This document shows positions 23,011-60,889 of a stretch of DNA of 64,000 nucleotides, piece after piece (position 1 is the stretch's first letter; each line of letters opens with the position of its first letter). This stretch comes from Corallium rubrum (Eukaryota > Cnidaria > Anthozoa > Scleralcyonacea > Coralliidae), in contig OZ035998.1 of assembly GCA_964035015.1 (NCBI GenBank), forward strand, positions 34,734,628-34,798,627, written 5' to 3'. The notes under the pieces were generated by a model that saw only the letters and a program-made list of their open reading frames with translations, was not told the DNA's origin and did not search any database. The position numbers and the translations under genes were made by a program.

Positions 23011-23274
23011 GGTGGCTCTACAGTTTCTTGAAAAGTAGAAAATACATTTTATGTTTCATCTCAAAATGACCTCGCAAAAGCGACTTCTCAACCAAAAAAG
23101 AGCGGGAAACTATCGTTATTCTGTAATTCGACGAGACTTCCACACGTTTTTTGCAAACTTTAAGAAAACTACTGAAATTTTAAGGTTTGTACTTGCTGTA
23201 TAGCTGCATGACGAGGGTCACAAGTCAGTATCAGTATTTTACTGTCATGTGTGTTTTACCCTCGGTAAATAAAG

Positions 23275-23333
23275 TTATGTTATGTTACGTTACGTTACGT
23301 TACGTTATGTTATGTTTTGTTATGTTATGTTAT
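23275..23333. repeat. GTTAT/GTTAC pentanucleotide array, left part
   Basis: Preceded by TACCCTCGGTAAATAAA, a LINE- or SINE-like 3' end. It continues at 23830-23937 after the inserted 0.5-kb repeat. Confidence 0.85.
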
Positions 23334-23829
23334 TAACTTCTTATTAACCGAACGCGAGGTCTTTACAGAGAAATATCGGACCGAGGTCTTTTTGGTACAG
23401 ACCGAGCCCGTAGGGCGAGGTTTGTACACAAAGACCGAGGTCTGATATTTCTCTGTAAAGACCGAGCAAGCGAGGTTAATAAAAAGTTTATTATATGGCA
23501 TTTTGAAACAACAAACCTTACATTTATACCTTGTTATGATACGTACTTTTGTCAGTTTAGTGCGACCTCGAGCGTGTGACATGAACTCATCGTTTTCAAT
23601 GTTGTTGCTTTTGTTGTCATCGCTTTCGGACTCCTTACATAATTTAGTCTTCAGGTTGTTGAATTCACAAAATTCTTGCGGTTTTCTTTCGTTGTTTAGT
23701 TGCAAACAACATGGCTGACAATATCCGTAATCGACCGGTCGATTACGGAAAATAATCGACCGGCACGTGACACGTCTCGGCCAATGAGAACACACGATTT
23801 CAACGGAAGTAACTTGTGCCATATAATAA
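23334..23829. repeat. 0.5-kb dispersed repeat, copy b, inside a GTTAT array
   Basis: Second copy of the repeat at 20708-21235. Both flanks are GTTAT microsatellite, so its ends are sharply marked: TAACTTCTTATTAACC at the left and CCATATAATAA at the right. No obvious long terminal inverted repeat is present. The minus-strand open frame of 165 codons across it has no domain. Confidence 0.8.
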
Positions 23830-23937
23830 GTTATGTTATGTTATGTTATGTTATGTTATGTTATGTTATGTTATGTTATGTTATGTTATGTTATGTTATG
23901 TTATGTTATGTTATGCATATGTTATGTTATGTTATTA
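23830..23937. repeat. GTTAT pentanucleotide array, right part
   Basis: About 20 units of TTATG with one CATAT variant. Confidence 0.95.
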
Positions 23938-24289
23938 ATACTATTAAATATTCTAAGATGAACCCCTTTGTAATTTTAACGATTCTCTTTTACAACAAAA
24001 ATTACTGTTATAGTCGAGTCTTCACTGTCTGGTTGTTGTAGTCACATTTCTTGCAGTGTTTACTCTAGCAAACTCACGCATGCGCGAACGTTCGAACGTT
24101 TGACAGCGGTGTTGATCTGACCAGGTCAGGGATTTATACTGTAAAGTGTAAACTAAAATGTAACAACCTTTCAAACGGGAAGGAGTTTAACTTTTATTGG
24201 TTTAGGAATTATTTTCAAATTCAAACCGTCTTGAAAAAGCTCAACCTTTTTTGTTAGCGTTACTTAGAATTTATTCTAAGTAAAAAAGG

Positions 24290-24650
24290 AATGGATAAAG
24301 GACTGGGGGCTAATCATCCTTGCTCGCAGCCAGCGGCTGAATTACGAAGGACGCAGATAAACGTGGCCGTGTCGAGGCATATCAAAGGCGCTCCAGGCAG
24401 CCGCCATACGACACAGTTCAGACCACGGATCACAGCTAAGATGTTAGGTGTTGATTTTATGGAGGGAGGAAAACCGGAGAACCCGTCGAAAAACCCTCGA
24501 AGCACAGGAGAGATCAACTACAACTCTACACATAAAGTTCAAAGCCCGGTAACGGGGTGATTCCCAAGCAGTCACCCATCCAACTACTAACCCCGTCTAA
24601 CTGGGCTTAACTTTTTGGTGAGAGGCACCCGTACTTACCCACTTGCAATG
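24290..24650 (-). mobile_element. 5S-rRNA-derived SINE, copy a
   Basis: On the minus strand the head reads AGTTAAGCCC, GGGGTTAGTAGTTGGATGGG and TGACTGCTTGGGAA, closely following the 3' half of 5S rRNA (internal promoter region). The body contains GGGTTCTCCGGTTTTCCTCC and AAATCAACACCTA, shared with the plus-strand copy at 55880-56196. The beyond-body part differs between copies. It is too incomplete to be a 5S rRNA gene. Confidence 0.8.
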
Positions 24651-24769
24651 CCACAATCATTCGTACATGTTTGCCCGTTCGCCAATGGCAATGTCAATGG
24701 TTAATGGCTCTGCAAGCTGACTAAGAAACAACAACAGTAAACTAATTATTGCAAAAGGTGGTAAACTTT

Positions 24770-24850
24770 TAGTAACGAAAAATTGACGTTTCGAGCGGAG
24801 CCCTTCATTAGTGTGAAATCTCGCGGCGGTTTATCACTTCACTCGACTTG
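24770..24850. repeat. CGAAACG-family fragment
   Basis: TTGACGTTTCGAGCGGAGCC followed by CTTCATTAG; a single arm of the foldback family with a diverged complement. Confidence 0.5.
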
Positions 24851-25794
24851 CTCTAGCTGTTCAAAACACTGCCTAAGCAGCACTCCACTTTTCTACAGTT
24901 AATTATTATTGATTAACAACAAAAATTAAACTTTAGGTTCGCTTTCGGCCGATTATACAAAGACGTTCTACAAACTGATACAATGTCGCCAAACAGTTTA
25001 GTGATTTGAATTTGTATTTCGCAAGTATACAATCTCCATGCGTGTCAATTTTAAAGCCTAAAGTAAACGAACAATATCCGGTTTACATAAGCTCGCCGCA
25101 AACGTTTACAAACATGCATTTCAACAAATATCTTCATCACCTGGCTCCGTGTATGCTGCGTATCTTTCCCCACTGCGAGCTTTTGCCATTATTCTGCCGC
25201 AGTGTGTGTATTCCTCTGTCGATGTAATTACATTTTTTCAAACTTCTTTGTGCAGGCAACGGCTTTTTATGTCAAGAATACCAAGCGTCAATGCCGATAC
25301 CAACAGCAATATGATTTAATTAAGAAATCACACCAGGGGCAGCCTCCCGTCGTACGGCACACACGCCATTCAATAACTACAGTTAATTAAAACCATTCTG
25401 CGCACATTATTTTCTTATTTACTTAAGAAATTATTCGGCTTAAAGACGATTAGCCGTTTCGAGTTGTTAGCGAATGGTGCTGTTTTGTTTTAGAAGGCTG
25501 CCTGGATTTTGGGTTTGGAAGTCTTTACGTGTGTTGGCGGTCAATGTGTCGTTCAGGGTTACAAAAGAATTCCAGTTTGTAATTGCCCCCGTATGAGCTG
25601 TATAACAGACCAAACATGAAGGAATGTTTTTAATGTTTTGCCGCCTGAGTTAAAGCCGGCAGCTCAACGACTACGAGTCGACAAAACCTCATTTAAGGCC
25701 CCAAGATGACGTCACACAGACTGTTAGTACGATAAAACACGAATTTAAAATCAAGTTTTTTTTAACAAAAAGCATTATTGAAAAAATGGCTAGG

Positions 25795-25990
25795 GTTAGG
25801 AGGGTTGAGGTTAGGGTTAGCCTTTACTTTTTGACCGATTTTGGCAATTTTCGAAATTTTGAAATAAGGTCATAAAACGTCAAATAAAGCTTTTTTAGAA
25901 GTTCTGTGACAACGAGAAGGCTGTATCTGTGCAAAATATTCATATTTCATCCTTATTTAAAAAGTCAGATAAAGTGTTAAGCGGTTAGCC
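25795..25990. repeat. Inverted partner of the 27470-27975 tandem repeat
   Basis: TTTTGACCGATTTTGGCAAT, ATTTTGAAATAAGGTCATAA and TTTTTAGAAGTTCTGTGACA match, in the opposite orientation, the units at 27470-27975. It is preceded by GGTTAGG-rich sequence that looks telomere-like only in passing. Confidence 0.65.
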
Positions 25991-26464
25991 GAAAAAAATA
26001 TTATTTTGCGCATGTCCATAGGATTGTTTACCGTACGTTTTGATTTGAGTCGTTATAATTTTGATAAAAATTAATAAGATTTTGATAAAACTCAATTGGA
26101 CAAATCAGTTCAAAGCCTTACCACGGATTCTTCGGCTTCCAGCTGCGTAAAAATTAAGCAACATTACGGCAAGCCTCCTGATCTGTCTTCAGGTTGCTTT
26201 CTTTAAATTCTTTCCATCTCCGAAACGTTTCAAGTAAATATACTTTGAGGCATCTCTGTTGGCATAATATTGTTTCCTGCCACCAGTGCTTAACGAAGAG
26301 GTTGTATGGTTGTTTCTGACAAATTGGCCATCTTTGTTTACGATTTACGAACCAGATCAACGTTAATTATTGGCCGCACAGAATAGGAACGAGCATAATT
26401 ATCGGATTTCCGGTGAAGTCCCCAACAACAAAATCATAGAACATGCCCAAAACGAACTTTAGCC

Positions 26465-26912
26465 CCCCTTTGAAGTGCCTATGAAGCGAAAATGAAGTTT
26501 GTCTCATTTGAAAGAACACTTAAAATGACAGAGTAACATCTTTTGCAGTTTTTCGTTTTCTTGCTATTTTAGTTTGTTTGATACGCAAATTAAACATTTT
26601 GACGTCACACGCGTGCATAATGAGTTATCGAAAAAAAGTAATATATCTTGCTATTAATTATCACTTAAAGATCTACATGTTTAGTGTTGTGGGCGAAACA
26701 CACCCACATGCTTTCTTCGAATTAATTTTGTTTGATAATGGAAAAGATATTTAAGCTTCTCTAATAATTCATTATACACGTACGACGTCAAAATGTTTAA
26801 CTTGCATGTCAAACAAACTGAATAATCTCGAGAAGAAGCAAGGAAACGAAAAATTACAAAAGATGTTACTCTGTCATTTTAAGTGTTCTCTTCACAGGCA
26901 CTTTAAAGGGCA
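26465..26912. mobile_element. MITE family M-CRE, copy a (full)
   Basis: Long inverted arms of about 170 bp. Ends are CCCTTTGAAGTGCCTATGAA and GGCACTTTAAAGGG. Arms include AACACTTAAAATGACAGAGT, TGTTTGATACGCAAATTAAA and TTTTGACGTCAC (a CRE-like TGACGTCA palindrome). Related copies: 44725-44880, 46480-46660, 48288-48731, 63233-63718. Confidence 0.8.
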
Positions 26913-27049
26913 TGAAAAAGATCTGAAATTGAAAATTTACGGATTTAATACGAACTCAAACGCAGTATAAAGATGGAACTGCACACATTTCTTGTTATTT
27001 GTCTAATGGCCAATGAGTATTTTTGAATAACGTACTAATAGATCGATCA

Positions 27050-27190
27050 CTTTCATAAAGGCCTTCACTTTAAATATTCTTTTATGTGCATCTAAATAAG
27101 CCTTTCTGGCCTCGTTATGAAGCAAAGATTCCTTTTTTACACACCGAACGAGGTCAGAAAGGTTTATTGAGATGCACATAAAAGAATATT
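27050..27190. mobile_element. Foldback element (ATATTCTTTTATGTGCATC)
   Basis: AATATTCTTTTATGTGCATC pairs with GATGCACATAAAAGAATATT; the loop holds CCTCGTT / AACGAGG. About 45-bp arms. Confidence 0.8.
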
Positions 27191-27469
27191 CAAATTAATC
27201 ACTAAATTATGAAAGTGTTGTATTCTATTAAGTGAATTTTGCAGACATTTTAATTTATATTTGAAGTAACGCTAGTTGTTATTGTTGTTTCATTGTGATG
27301 CAACAACATATTTTGAATTTATAAAACTAAAATGTAAAAATTAAAGCTATGATTGACGCTTCTATGGTGACATATATGTGTATATGTGTTTATCTCGGTT
27401 TGTACGTTAGTTCTGAAGTTTCATATAAGTACCCCAAAAGTTTAAGATAACCTTTCCCATTATTTTAGC

Positions 27470-27975
27470 GCTAATCCTAACCCTTAACATTTTTTTTTCT
27501 GACTTTTTAAAAAAGGCTGAAATATGAACATTTAGCAGATACATCCTCGTTGCCACAGAACTTCTAAATGGCTTTATTTGACATTTTATGACCTTATTTC
27601 AAAATTTCGAAAAATGGCCAAAATCTGTCATAAAGTAAAGTCTAACAACCCCTTAACATTTTTTTCGACATTTTAAGTAAGGCTGAAATATGAATATTTA
27701 GCACAGATACATCCTTCTCGTTGCCACAGAACTTCTAAAAAGGCTGTATTTGACGTTTTATGACCTTATTTCAAAATTTCGAAAAATTGCCAAAATCGGT
27801 CATAAGTAAAGGCTTTCCCCTTTACTTTTTGACCGATTTTGGCCATTTTTCAACTATTGAAGTAAGGCTAAAATACGAAGATTTAGCACAAATAAACCCT
27901 TTTCGTTGCTATAGGAGCTCTAAAAAGGCTTTATTTGACACTTTGACCAAATTGGGAACTAAATGTGCATTTTAC
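27470..27975. repeat. About 165-bp tandem repeat, three diverged units
   Basis: The block CTGAAATATGAA, CATCCTCGTTGCCACAGAAC, TTATTTGACATTTTATGACC, TTATTTCAAAATTTCGAAAA recurs from 27480, 27650 and (diverged) 27850. The last junction is palindromic around 27790-27850. Confidence 0.75.
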
Positions 27976-27979
27976 CCCA

Positions 27980-29130
27980 TTGGTGTATCTAGGATATGAA
28001 TTTATAACCAAAAAAAGTCAGTCCAACTCTGAGGTTCACTGTTGCTAAGTAACAAAGCGACCAATCACATGCAAGTACTGCTGATCAAGGAACCAATCAA
28101 GTGCAAGTAATCAGTTTGCCCTGAATTACAAAAAAATGCCCTCTTCATTAGCCAATCATATTCGAATAATTTTGCCCTCTATATTATTAAACTATAAATT
28201 CGTCATCAAAATATAGTAATAAAGCAACACGATTTATTTGGACTATATGCGGCGTTTCGAAAACAACTGGATCGAGAGGTTAGCTAAATTTCTTGTGCGC
28301 ATTTTAAATACTTGGGAATTTATTTCATCCTGCGTATATCGCTTCTGTTGAGGTCTATTCTTTCAGTCCAGCACGAAAACTTTACACTTCTCCTCTCTCC
28401 TCCGTAGAGGTTCTTTCGGAAATAGTAGGAGATGTGTTGGAATGGTCAGTTGGACATAAAGAACTGCGGGTGGAAAGCGGAGAAGAAAGAGAAAAAAGAA
28501 CCTCTGCCATATTTCAGTCTTAATGTTCTTAATATAGCGGCATCAGAGGGGTAACAATCTTTTCGAGATGGGACACGACTATTTAACAATTAGACAACTC
28601 GCCCTCGTTTTCTACGAGCAGTAGTCAACTCGGCTTCGTAGTATCAACCATAAACAACTTTTCTTTAACGTAAATAAGTCTTATCAAACATTGTTCCAAA
28701 TTTTCAGATAGTTTTACCTTTTTGTTTGCAGTAGTCTCCCCATTTAAAATGTAGAGTAGTTCGATGGCACATGATAAACAATCGCTCACAAAAAAACGAG
28801 ATTGTAATTACTTTGCTTTAAATTTGGTGTTGATATACTCCATAGACATAAGCGAATTCATTTTCTTATTCGAAAATGTCAAACGGAACAATTTTCCATT
28901 AGTTTCGGGCCAATGTTTTCATGATTTCATCACTCGTATATAAATTTTAGCGGACGCCATGTTTGGCCTAGTTCCCAGGTTTTTCTCGCAGCATGAATAT
29001 GCCGTGGCTTCTGATTGGTCAGAATAGGAGTATTCCAGGTATAAGAAGGTTTATCATTGGATAACGCTACTATGGTCTATCACCAATAGACCACGAGTAG
29101 CTCAGCCAATCAGAAAGCCGGATTTGTAAT
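27980..29130. other. Intergenic DNA, nothing recognised
   Basis: AT-rich sequence without gene or clear repeat. Short stretches resembling coral element ends (CTAGTTCCCAGG near 28975, GCCAATCAGAA near 29105) are present. Confidence 0.4.
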
Positions 29131-29133
29131 AGA

Positions 29134-29823
29134 CCACTACACCTTTTTCAGGTCAAATTCAGAAACTTCCAAACGAATTTCAGACACTTCCAAATGATAT
29201 TCAGATTGTCCAAATGAATTTCAGACATTTCCAAATGATATTCAAATTTTCCAAATGATATTCAGACATTTTCAAATGAATTTCAGACATTTCCACATGA
29301 TATTCAGACATTTCCAAAATGAAGCGAGAGGCTAAAGTTCGCTTGAACAGTAAATAGTTCGGATCAGCTGAGGGAACACATATACCTTTTTTACCCTGCA
29401 TTACTCAATAAAAAACATTCAATTGCACTCGTTGAAATAACAACATCACTTTATTATTAGCGCGAAACGACATTCAATACCGCTTCTGTAACATATCAAT
29501 AGCATTGATTACATAAAGTGCTATTTTTATTTCAATAAGTGCACTTGAATGTTTTTTATTGAGTAATGCAGGGCAAAAAAGGTATATGTGTTCCCTCAGC
29601 TGATCCGAACTATTTACTGTGCAAGCCTCTCGCTTCATTTTGGAAATGTCTGAATATCATTTGGAAATGTCTGAAATTCATTTGGAAAATCTGAATATCA
29701 TTTGGAAATTTCTGAAATTCACTTGAATTATCTGAAATTCACTTGGACAGTTCTGAAATTGATCTGAATTATCTGAAGTTCGTTTGGAAGTTTCTGAATT
29801 TGACCTGAAAAAGGTGTAGTTGG
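29134..29823. mobile_element. Foldback with arrays of about 21-bp subterminal repeats
   Basis: Outer arms CCACTACACCTTTTTCAGG and the complement near 29800. Each arm carries several diverged copies of TTTGGAAATGTCTGAATATC, in opposite orientations. Inner arms ATTACTCAATAAAAAACATT / complement enclose a 140-bp loop. Subterminal repeat arrays are typical of binding sites for a transposase acting in trans; that role is inference. Confidence 0.8.
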
Positions 29824-30115
29824 TTGATACTAAAGTATGATATACGCGACTATAGTACGAACAAATCGTTAATTGAATGTGTGGACAAATTGGGAAAGTT
29901 CAATGTGAGATACACGCGTCGAGATAGAAACATACCATCCTCTGGCTCGTCTAATATATTGAAAGAGTATATTAAAACTGAGAATATTTTGTCTCTTTTA
30001 CAATAAAGACGTATTATAATAATTTTATCGGGCATTGTGGTGTATATTTTGCGGGCTAAAATGGAGAATTCAGTTTCAACAGTTCGAAATCACTATTGGT
30101 TTGTTGTTTACGGAA

Positions 30116-31051
30116 TAGACCTTTTCGATAATTACGTCACGCTTCATGAAAACGAGGCTCCCAGGCCAAAGTTTCACAATTTTGATTATCGTAGTAATCC
30201 CGTCATATCTGTTTATGGAAGAAGATGGCTAATAACGTCCAAACTATATATGGTAGAAACACATCGTGTACGTATGTTGTTAGGCATTTCATAAGCTTTC
30301 ATTCAAGTTTCTGTGTTCTGTGTAACTTTTTAAAATGTCCAAAATGTTCGCACCATTGCTCGTCAAGTAATAAATATGATATGGATTTCTCACAACTGTT
30401 GTAGAATTTCGAATACCGTTTTTAAAATATTTAACATACAACTTTGAAATGTATATCAAACAGAAGATACTGTAAAATGCTATTTGTGGTAGAACTTTCA
30501 AGTTTCTAGCTTAAGGGGAAGTATTTTGAAAATGAGAAAAATTAATATTATCTTGGTCTGATGGATGAATTGTTAATTATAAGTTTGTTTTGTTTACAAC
30601 TCAGACCAAGATAATAGTACGTTTTCCCATCAGTTTTAAAATACTTTCTCTTTAACTAGAAACTTGAAAGTTGTAACACAAATAGAATTTTACAGTATCT
30701 TCTGTTTGATATATGTTTCAAAGTTGTGCGTTATGTATTTTAAAAACAATATCCGAAATTCTACAATAGTTGTGGGACTCCATTATTATTACTTGACGAG
30801 CAATGGTGCGAACATTTTGGACATTTTAAAAAGTTACACACGTCACAGAAACTTATAATATACATCAAATGAAAGCTTACGAAATGCCTAACAACATACG
30901 TACACAATGTGTTTCTACCATATATTGTTTGGACGTTATTAGCCATCTTCTTCCATAAACAAATATAGCAGATTACTATAATCAAAATTGTGAAACTTTG
31001 GCCTGGGAGCCTCGTTTTCATGCAGCGTGACGTAATTATCGAAAAGGTCTA
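30116..31051. mobile_element. 936-bp foldback with arms of about 450 bp
   Basis: TAGACCTTTTCGATAATTAC at the left and the complement at the right. Arms match almost to the centre near 30540-30640 with scattered differences. Open frames inside both arms are mirror copies and not genes. Superfamily not determined; flanks give no clear duplication. Confidence 0.85.
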
Positions 31052-31314
31052 TTGTATATTTTTATTGTCAATACTTTGGAGCAAAGATTGTTTTGATGAC
31101 AAATGTTGCGTTTTTCTGCCAAGTTACATGTAAGTTATGAGTTATGTAAATATTTGTTGCAATGAAATACACGCCGATGCGAAGGTCTAATTTTTAAAAC
31201 CTCGCCTTCGGCTCGGGCTAAATTGAGCCTGGTTGGGCCAAAAACATATTTATGCCCGCGAACATCAAGTCTATTGTTAATTATTCGCCGAAGGCGAGGT
31301 GAATATTATACACT

Positions 31315-31430
31315 TAATATGTCTGCTCCCAAGGGAAACAGTTAGTTTTGTTTTCCCGAGAGTCTTGATATTCGTCGAGGGAAAACAAAACTAACTGTTT
31401 CCCGAGGGATCAGACATTAAGTGTTTTGTT
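31315..31430. mobile_element. Palindromic element (AACTAACTGTTTCCC)
   Basis: GGGAAACAGTTAGTTTTGTT pairs with AACAAAACTAACTGTTTCCC around GTCTTGATATTCGTC. It directly abuts the mariner-like element to its right. Confidence 0.75.
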
Positions 31431-31433
31431 ATA

Positions 31434-31749
31434 CAGGGTGTATAAAAAAAAAGGCTACCCTTAGAAAATATAATTAACATTCTTTTCAAATAACCTATTG
31501 TATATTGACAGCCCTGTGGTCAGTTGAACCATTTTTAATCGAACTGATATGAATATAATTAACATTTTTATTTCAGTTATGCTCCTTCATACGTTTAGAA
31601 GTTATCGTAATTTCCCAGGTGTATACGACCATTTGTTTTTTACGCATCCGTGACTTCAGAGGTGTCCAGGGCTGTCAATATACAATAGGTTATTTGAAAA
31701 GAATGTTAATTATATTTTCTAAGGGTAGCCTTTTTTTTGATACACCCTG
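31434..31749. mobile_element. Mariner/Tc1-type MITE, 316 bp, TA duplication
   Basis: Starts CAGGGTGTATAAAAAAAAAG and ends with the near complement; TA lies on both sides (31432-31433, 31750-31751). Inner arms include TAATTAACATTCTTTTCAAA. CAGGGTG ends with TA duplication fit mariner/Tc1 relatives. No transposase frame is present. Confidence 0.82.
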
Positions 31750-32004
31750 TATAGCTTGAGTTTCGCTGAATAATTTCGACGTTTATCAAGGGAAAGTACA
31801 CAAAAGACAAACGCTAAGACTTACCAAAACATTTCGCCTGGCTCCATAATTTCACTTCAACCAAACAAATATGAGTCTCAGAACAAAAGAAGAGCAACAC
31901 ATTTCTCCAGTTAATCTTCACGCATTGCTTTGAAGACCAATAAATATTCTTTTCTTCGTACCAAACAAGCTTTTGTTTATAGGATGCCGTGAAGAGTTCA
32001 AAGT

Positions 32005-32220
32005 TTTAGCGGGCAACAATTGAAAACTTATTGACCGAGCAGGCAATAAGTTCTCAATTATTGCCCGCTCGGTAGACATTGAAATTTAGCTAAGGTCATG
32101 TGACCACAAACCATCCAATGACAGTCATCGTTGCATCCAGTGAAACTCTAGCTATAAAACAACGGTGAATAATAACCTCGACGAGACGAAGTCGAGGTTA
32201 TTATATTCACCGAGCCTGAC
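32005..32220. repeat. Two adjacent hairpins
   Basis: GCGGGCAACAATTGAAAACT pairs with AGTTCTCAATTATTGCCCGC (32010-32080). A second hairpin, GGTGAATAATAACCTCGAC / GTCGAGGTTATTATATTCACC, lies at 32164-32212. Confidence 0.7.
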
Positions 32221-32536
32221 GGCCATTCTGAATAAACGCTGTAGGTGATTATCGAGAATTTGTCCAAAGTAGCTCGACCACCTGTGTATTTATACTAAAA
32301 ACATATAGGCGATAATCCCTTACTATTTAAACAAATGTGTTACTAATATAAACATGGATGATGGGTTAGTTATCCGTGAATTAACGAGTCCTGCAACTGC
32401 AAGGAAACGACTTCTTGTGCAAGAAAACGACAGAAATCTGGCAAAGGTTATTTTTCGCCCGCACAAGACTCTGGCAGATCTCCGAAATAATCTTTGCAGA
32501 GAAGAAAAACACTTCTCCGATCTGGGTGCGCATTGT

Positions 32537-58665
<26,129 letters not shown>

Positions 58666-58669
58666 CGCG

Positions 58670-59580
58670 TGCTCCGAAACGGCTAAAGTTGCCGGTACGT
58701 CTGAACTCTGCTCTGAATTCGAACTCTAAACAACAATCAGGAGAAACATTGATCAGAAAGAAAGAAGACTGGATTACATTGGTACACAGTGAAGTGCCTT
58801 CCTTTCTTTACGACCTCCACAACAAACCAAAAGCTGATTTAAATTTTCAATTTGTGGTTCAGGAAAATGGCAGCGACCACGGTGTGGCGAAAATAATTTT
58901 AGCTTATAAATATTAAATACACGCAGAGGTTTAGGACTTGCAGAAAAATGAATTAATCAAAAGGTATAATGACTTACGTCTTGGCTTTACAATTGCGCTT
59001 GTACGAGAAAAAAAGATGCCCAATAACTATGACTTAATACATATATAGCCGTATAGGCATGCAGCTGGACTGGAGTGTGGGTTGAATATAGTATCCCATT
59101 ATATTCCCATAGCCATACATGCATGCATGAAGTCTTCAGACTGATAAGTTTGTTAATACGTGGATGCTTATGCTTAGAAGACAAGAAAACAAAACTAGAT
59201 TACGTCTCCTAAAAGCCACCTGCTTCTAATCTTGCAGAAAACGTAAGAGAATTTAAGAAATCAATGAGAAAATAAATATTGTCAAAAAACCCTCAGCTTA
59301 TCCGACCGTTACCAGATTTTGACTGCACATACATGCATCAAGTCATTTGATTCGCAATTACTTCGACTAACCTATAGAACTATATATACGTCTGAAAGTT
59401 AAGACAAAATATATTAACGGTAAACTGCTAACGGTGTTCTTATGCAAATTAAAGTTGAAAGAATAACACTAGTGGAGAAATAATTTTTTTATTAATGACA
59501 TGCATGCATGCATGCATGCAAGATTGTGTAGTACAGTGACGTAGTCCGTTTCCGCTGTAAGACTATAATAGCTATATATA
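58670..59580. other. Upstream region of the TRIM-NHL gene
   Basis: Probably contains the 5' UTR and promoter on the minus strand, but no TATA or other core element stands out. A CATG tetranucleotide run lies at 59497-59521. A plus-strand open frame 58617-58916 overlaps exon 1 and has no domain. Confidence 0.35.
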
Positions 59581-59590
59581 GTATAGAGTT

Positions 59591-59816
59591 TCTAGGGATT
59601 TTTGGTGAAGGAAAATTCGAGTGTAGAATATATACATTTTAAGACCAAACCGGGACCAGTTGCGAAAAATGCAACTACACAGTCGTGGGTTCAATATTCC
59701 TGCCGGATCGAAGGCCTGTGTAGTTGCATTTTTCGCAACTGGTCCCGGTTTGGTCTTAAAATGTATATATTCTACACTCGAATTTTCCTTCACCAAAAGT
59801 CCCTAGAACATGCTAT
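59591..59816. mobile_element. Foldback family FB-1, copy b
   Basis: Arms TTGGTGAAGGAAAATTCGAG, AAGACCAAACCGGGACCAGT and AGTTGCGAAAAATGCAACTA (with a self-paired inner part) and complements. Longer than the copy at 14826-14953, which lacks the inner 90 bp. Confidence 0.85.
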
Positions 59817-59855
59817 GTAATCGAGTGAAATGCCCAATATTACTTCTATAGTATA

Positions 59856-60845
59856 GAGGGCCGGCCAACCCGATAAAAGTGTCTCAAAAACACCGTTGAT
59901 GGCATTTTCTGTTACAAGCAGGTAACCATGCTAAATCGTAACGGATAGTGAAGGTGAGATGTTTTGGCAGCCGTAATTATTGATTTATATACTAAAATTT
60001 GGAGATTTTTGACAGCACAATGTGATGGATGGGATATCTGTAAAGTGCTGCCTATTTTACGTTTGTGTTTTATTTGAATTTGCTAAATTCAGAATGCTAT
60101 CCAATCAGTGTGCCTCTAGTTTTGCTTAACCTAATTCACATAACTCACAATCATAAACAAACAAGAAATATCGCGAGAATACAACTAAATATAATACTTC
60201 GAAGAAAGGCCACAAAAAGGTAAGCTTGCCAAGAATCAGAAATTTATTAGATCTGGTAGCTACAGGAAAGTCTCATATTCATAAATTACTTTGTTTTATT
60301 TTGGTAATTTGCCGATACCGCCATCTATCTACTGTTATAAAGCTGAGCTTTTGTACTATAGTATCAGTATTGCTCATAATACCCTTAGACATTTAACTCG
60401 CCGGTTCAACAGTACTATCTTGTGATACACGGAAGGCAACCGGCCTATAGTCAGCTGGTTGCCTGCTTGTAACAAAAAGTTTTCAGATTGTTTTAGCTGT
60501 TCTTCTAAGTGTTATATTTAGGCGAATTTGCGCCATGTTTCTTGTTTGTTTATAATTGTGAGCTATGCGAATTAGAATCATCAGAACTTCAGGCACGCTG
60601 ATTGGATAGTATTCTGAATTTGTAATTCAAATACACAAACGTAAATAGGCATCGCTTTACAGATATCCCATCCATCACATATTGTGCTTTCAAAAAGCTC
60701 TAAATTTTAGTATATAAATCAATAATTCAGACGGCTGCCAACACCCCTCACCTTCAAAGTATACACTATCCGATATGATTTAGCATGGTTACCTGCTGGT
60801 AACAAAAAATGCATAAGTATTATTTTGAAGCCTTGGCCAGCCCTC
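59856..60845. mobile_element. 990-bp foldback with arms of about 330 bp
   Basis: Ends GAGGGCCGGCCAACCCGA and the near complement GGCCAGCCCTC, flanked by TATA on both sides (59852-59855, 60846-60849). Arms match over GATGGGATATCTGTAAAG, GGTAACCATGCTAAATCGTA and their complements. The unpaired centre of about 330 bp has no frame. Confidence 0.83.
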
Positions 60846-60889
60846 TATATAGTAAGCTTGTTTGTTTTCAATTTTCCACAGTTTTAAAG

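Noticed and set aside
23325-23822. 165-codon minus-strand frame, partly repeated at 20609-21423
   Set aside because: Lies in the 0.5-kb dispersed repeat; the frame is not kept between copies, and it crosses palindromes.
25795-25825. Interstitial telomere repeat (GGTTAGG-rich)
   Set aside because: Only a few imperfect TTAGGG-like units; not an array.
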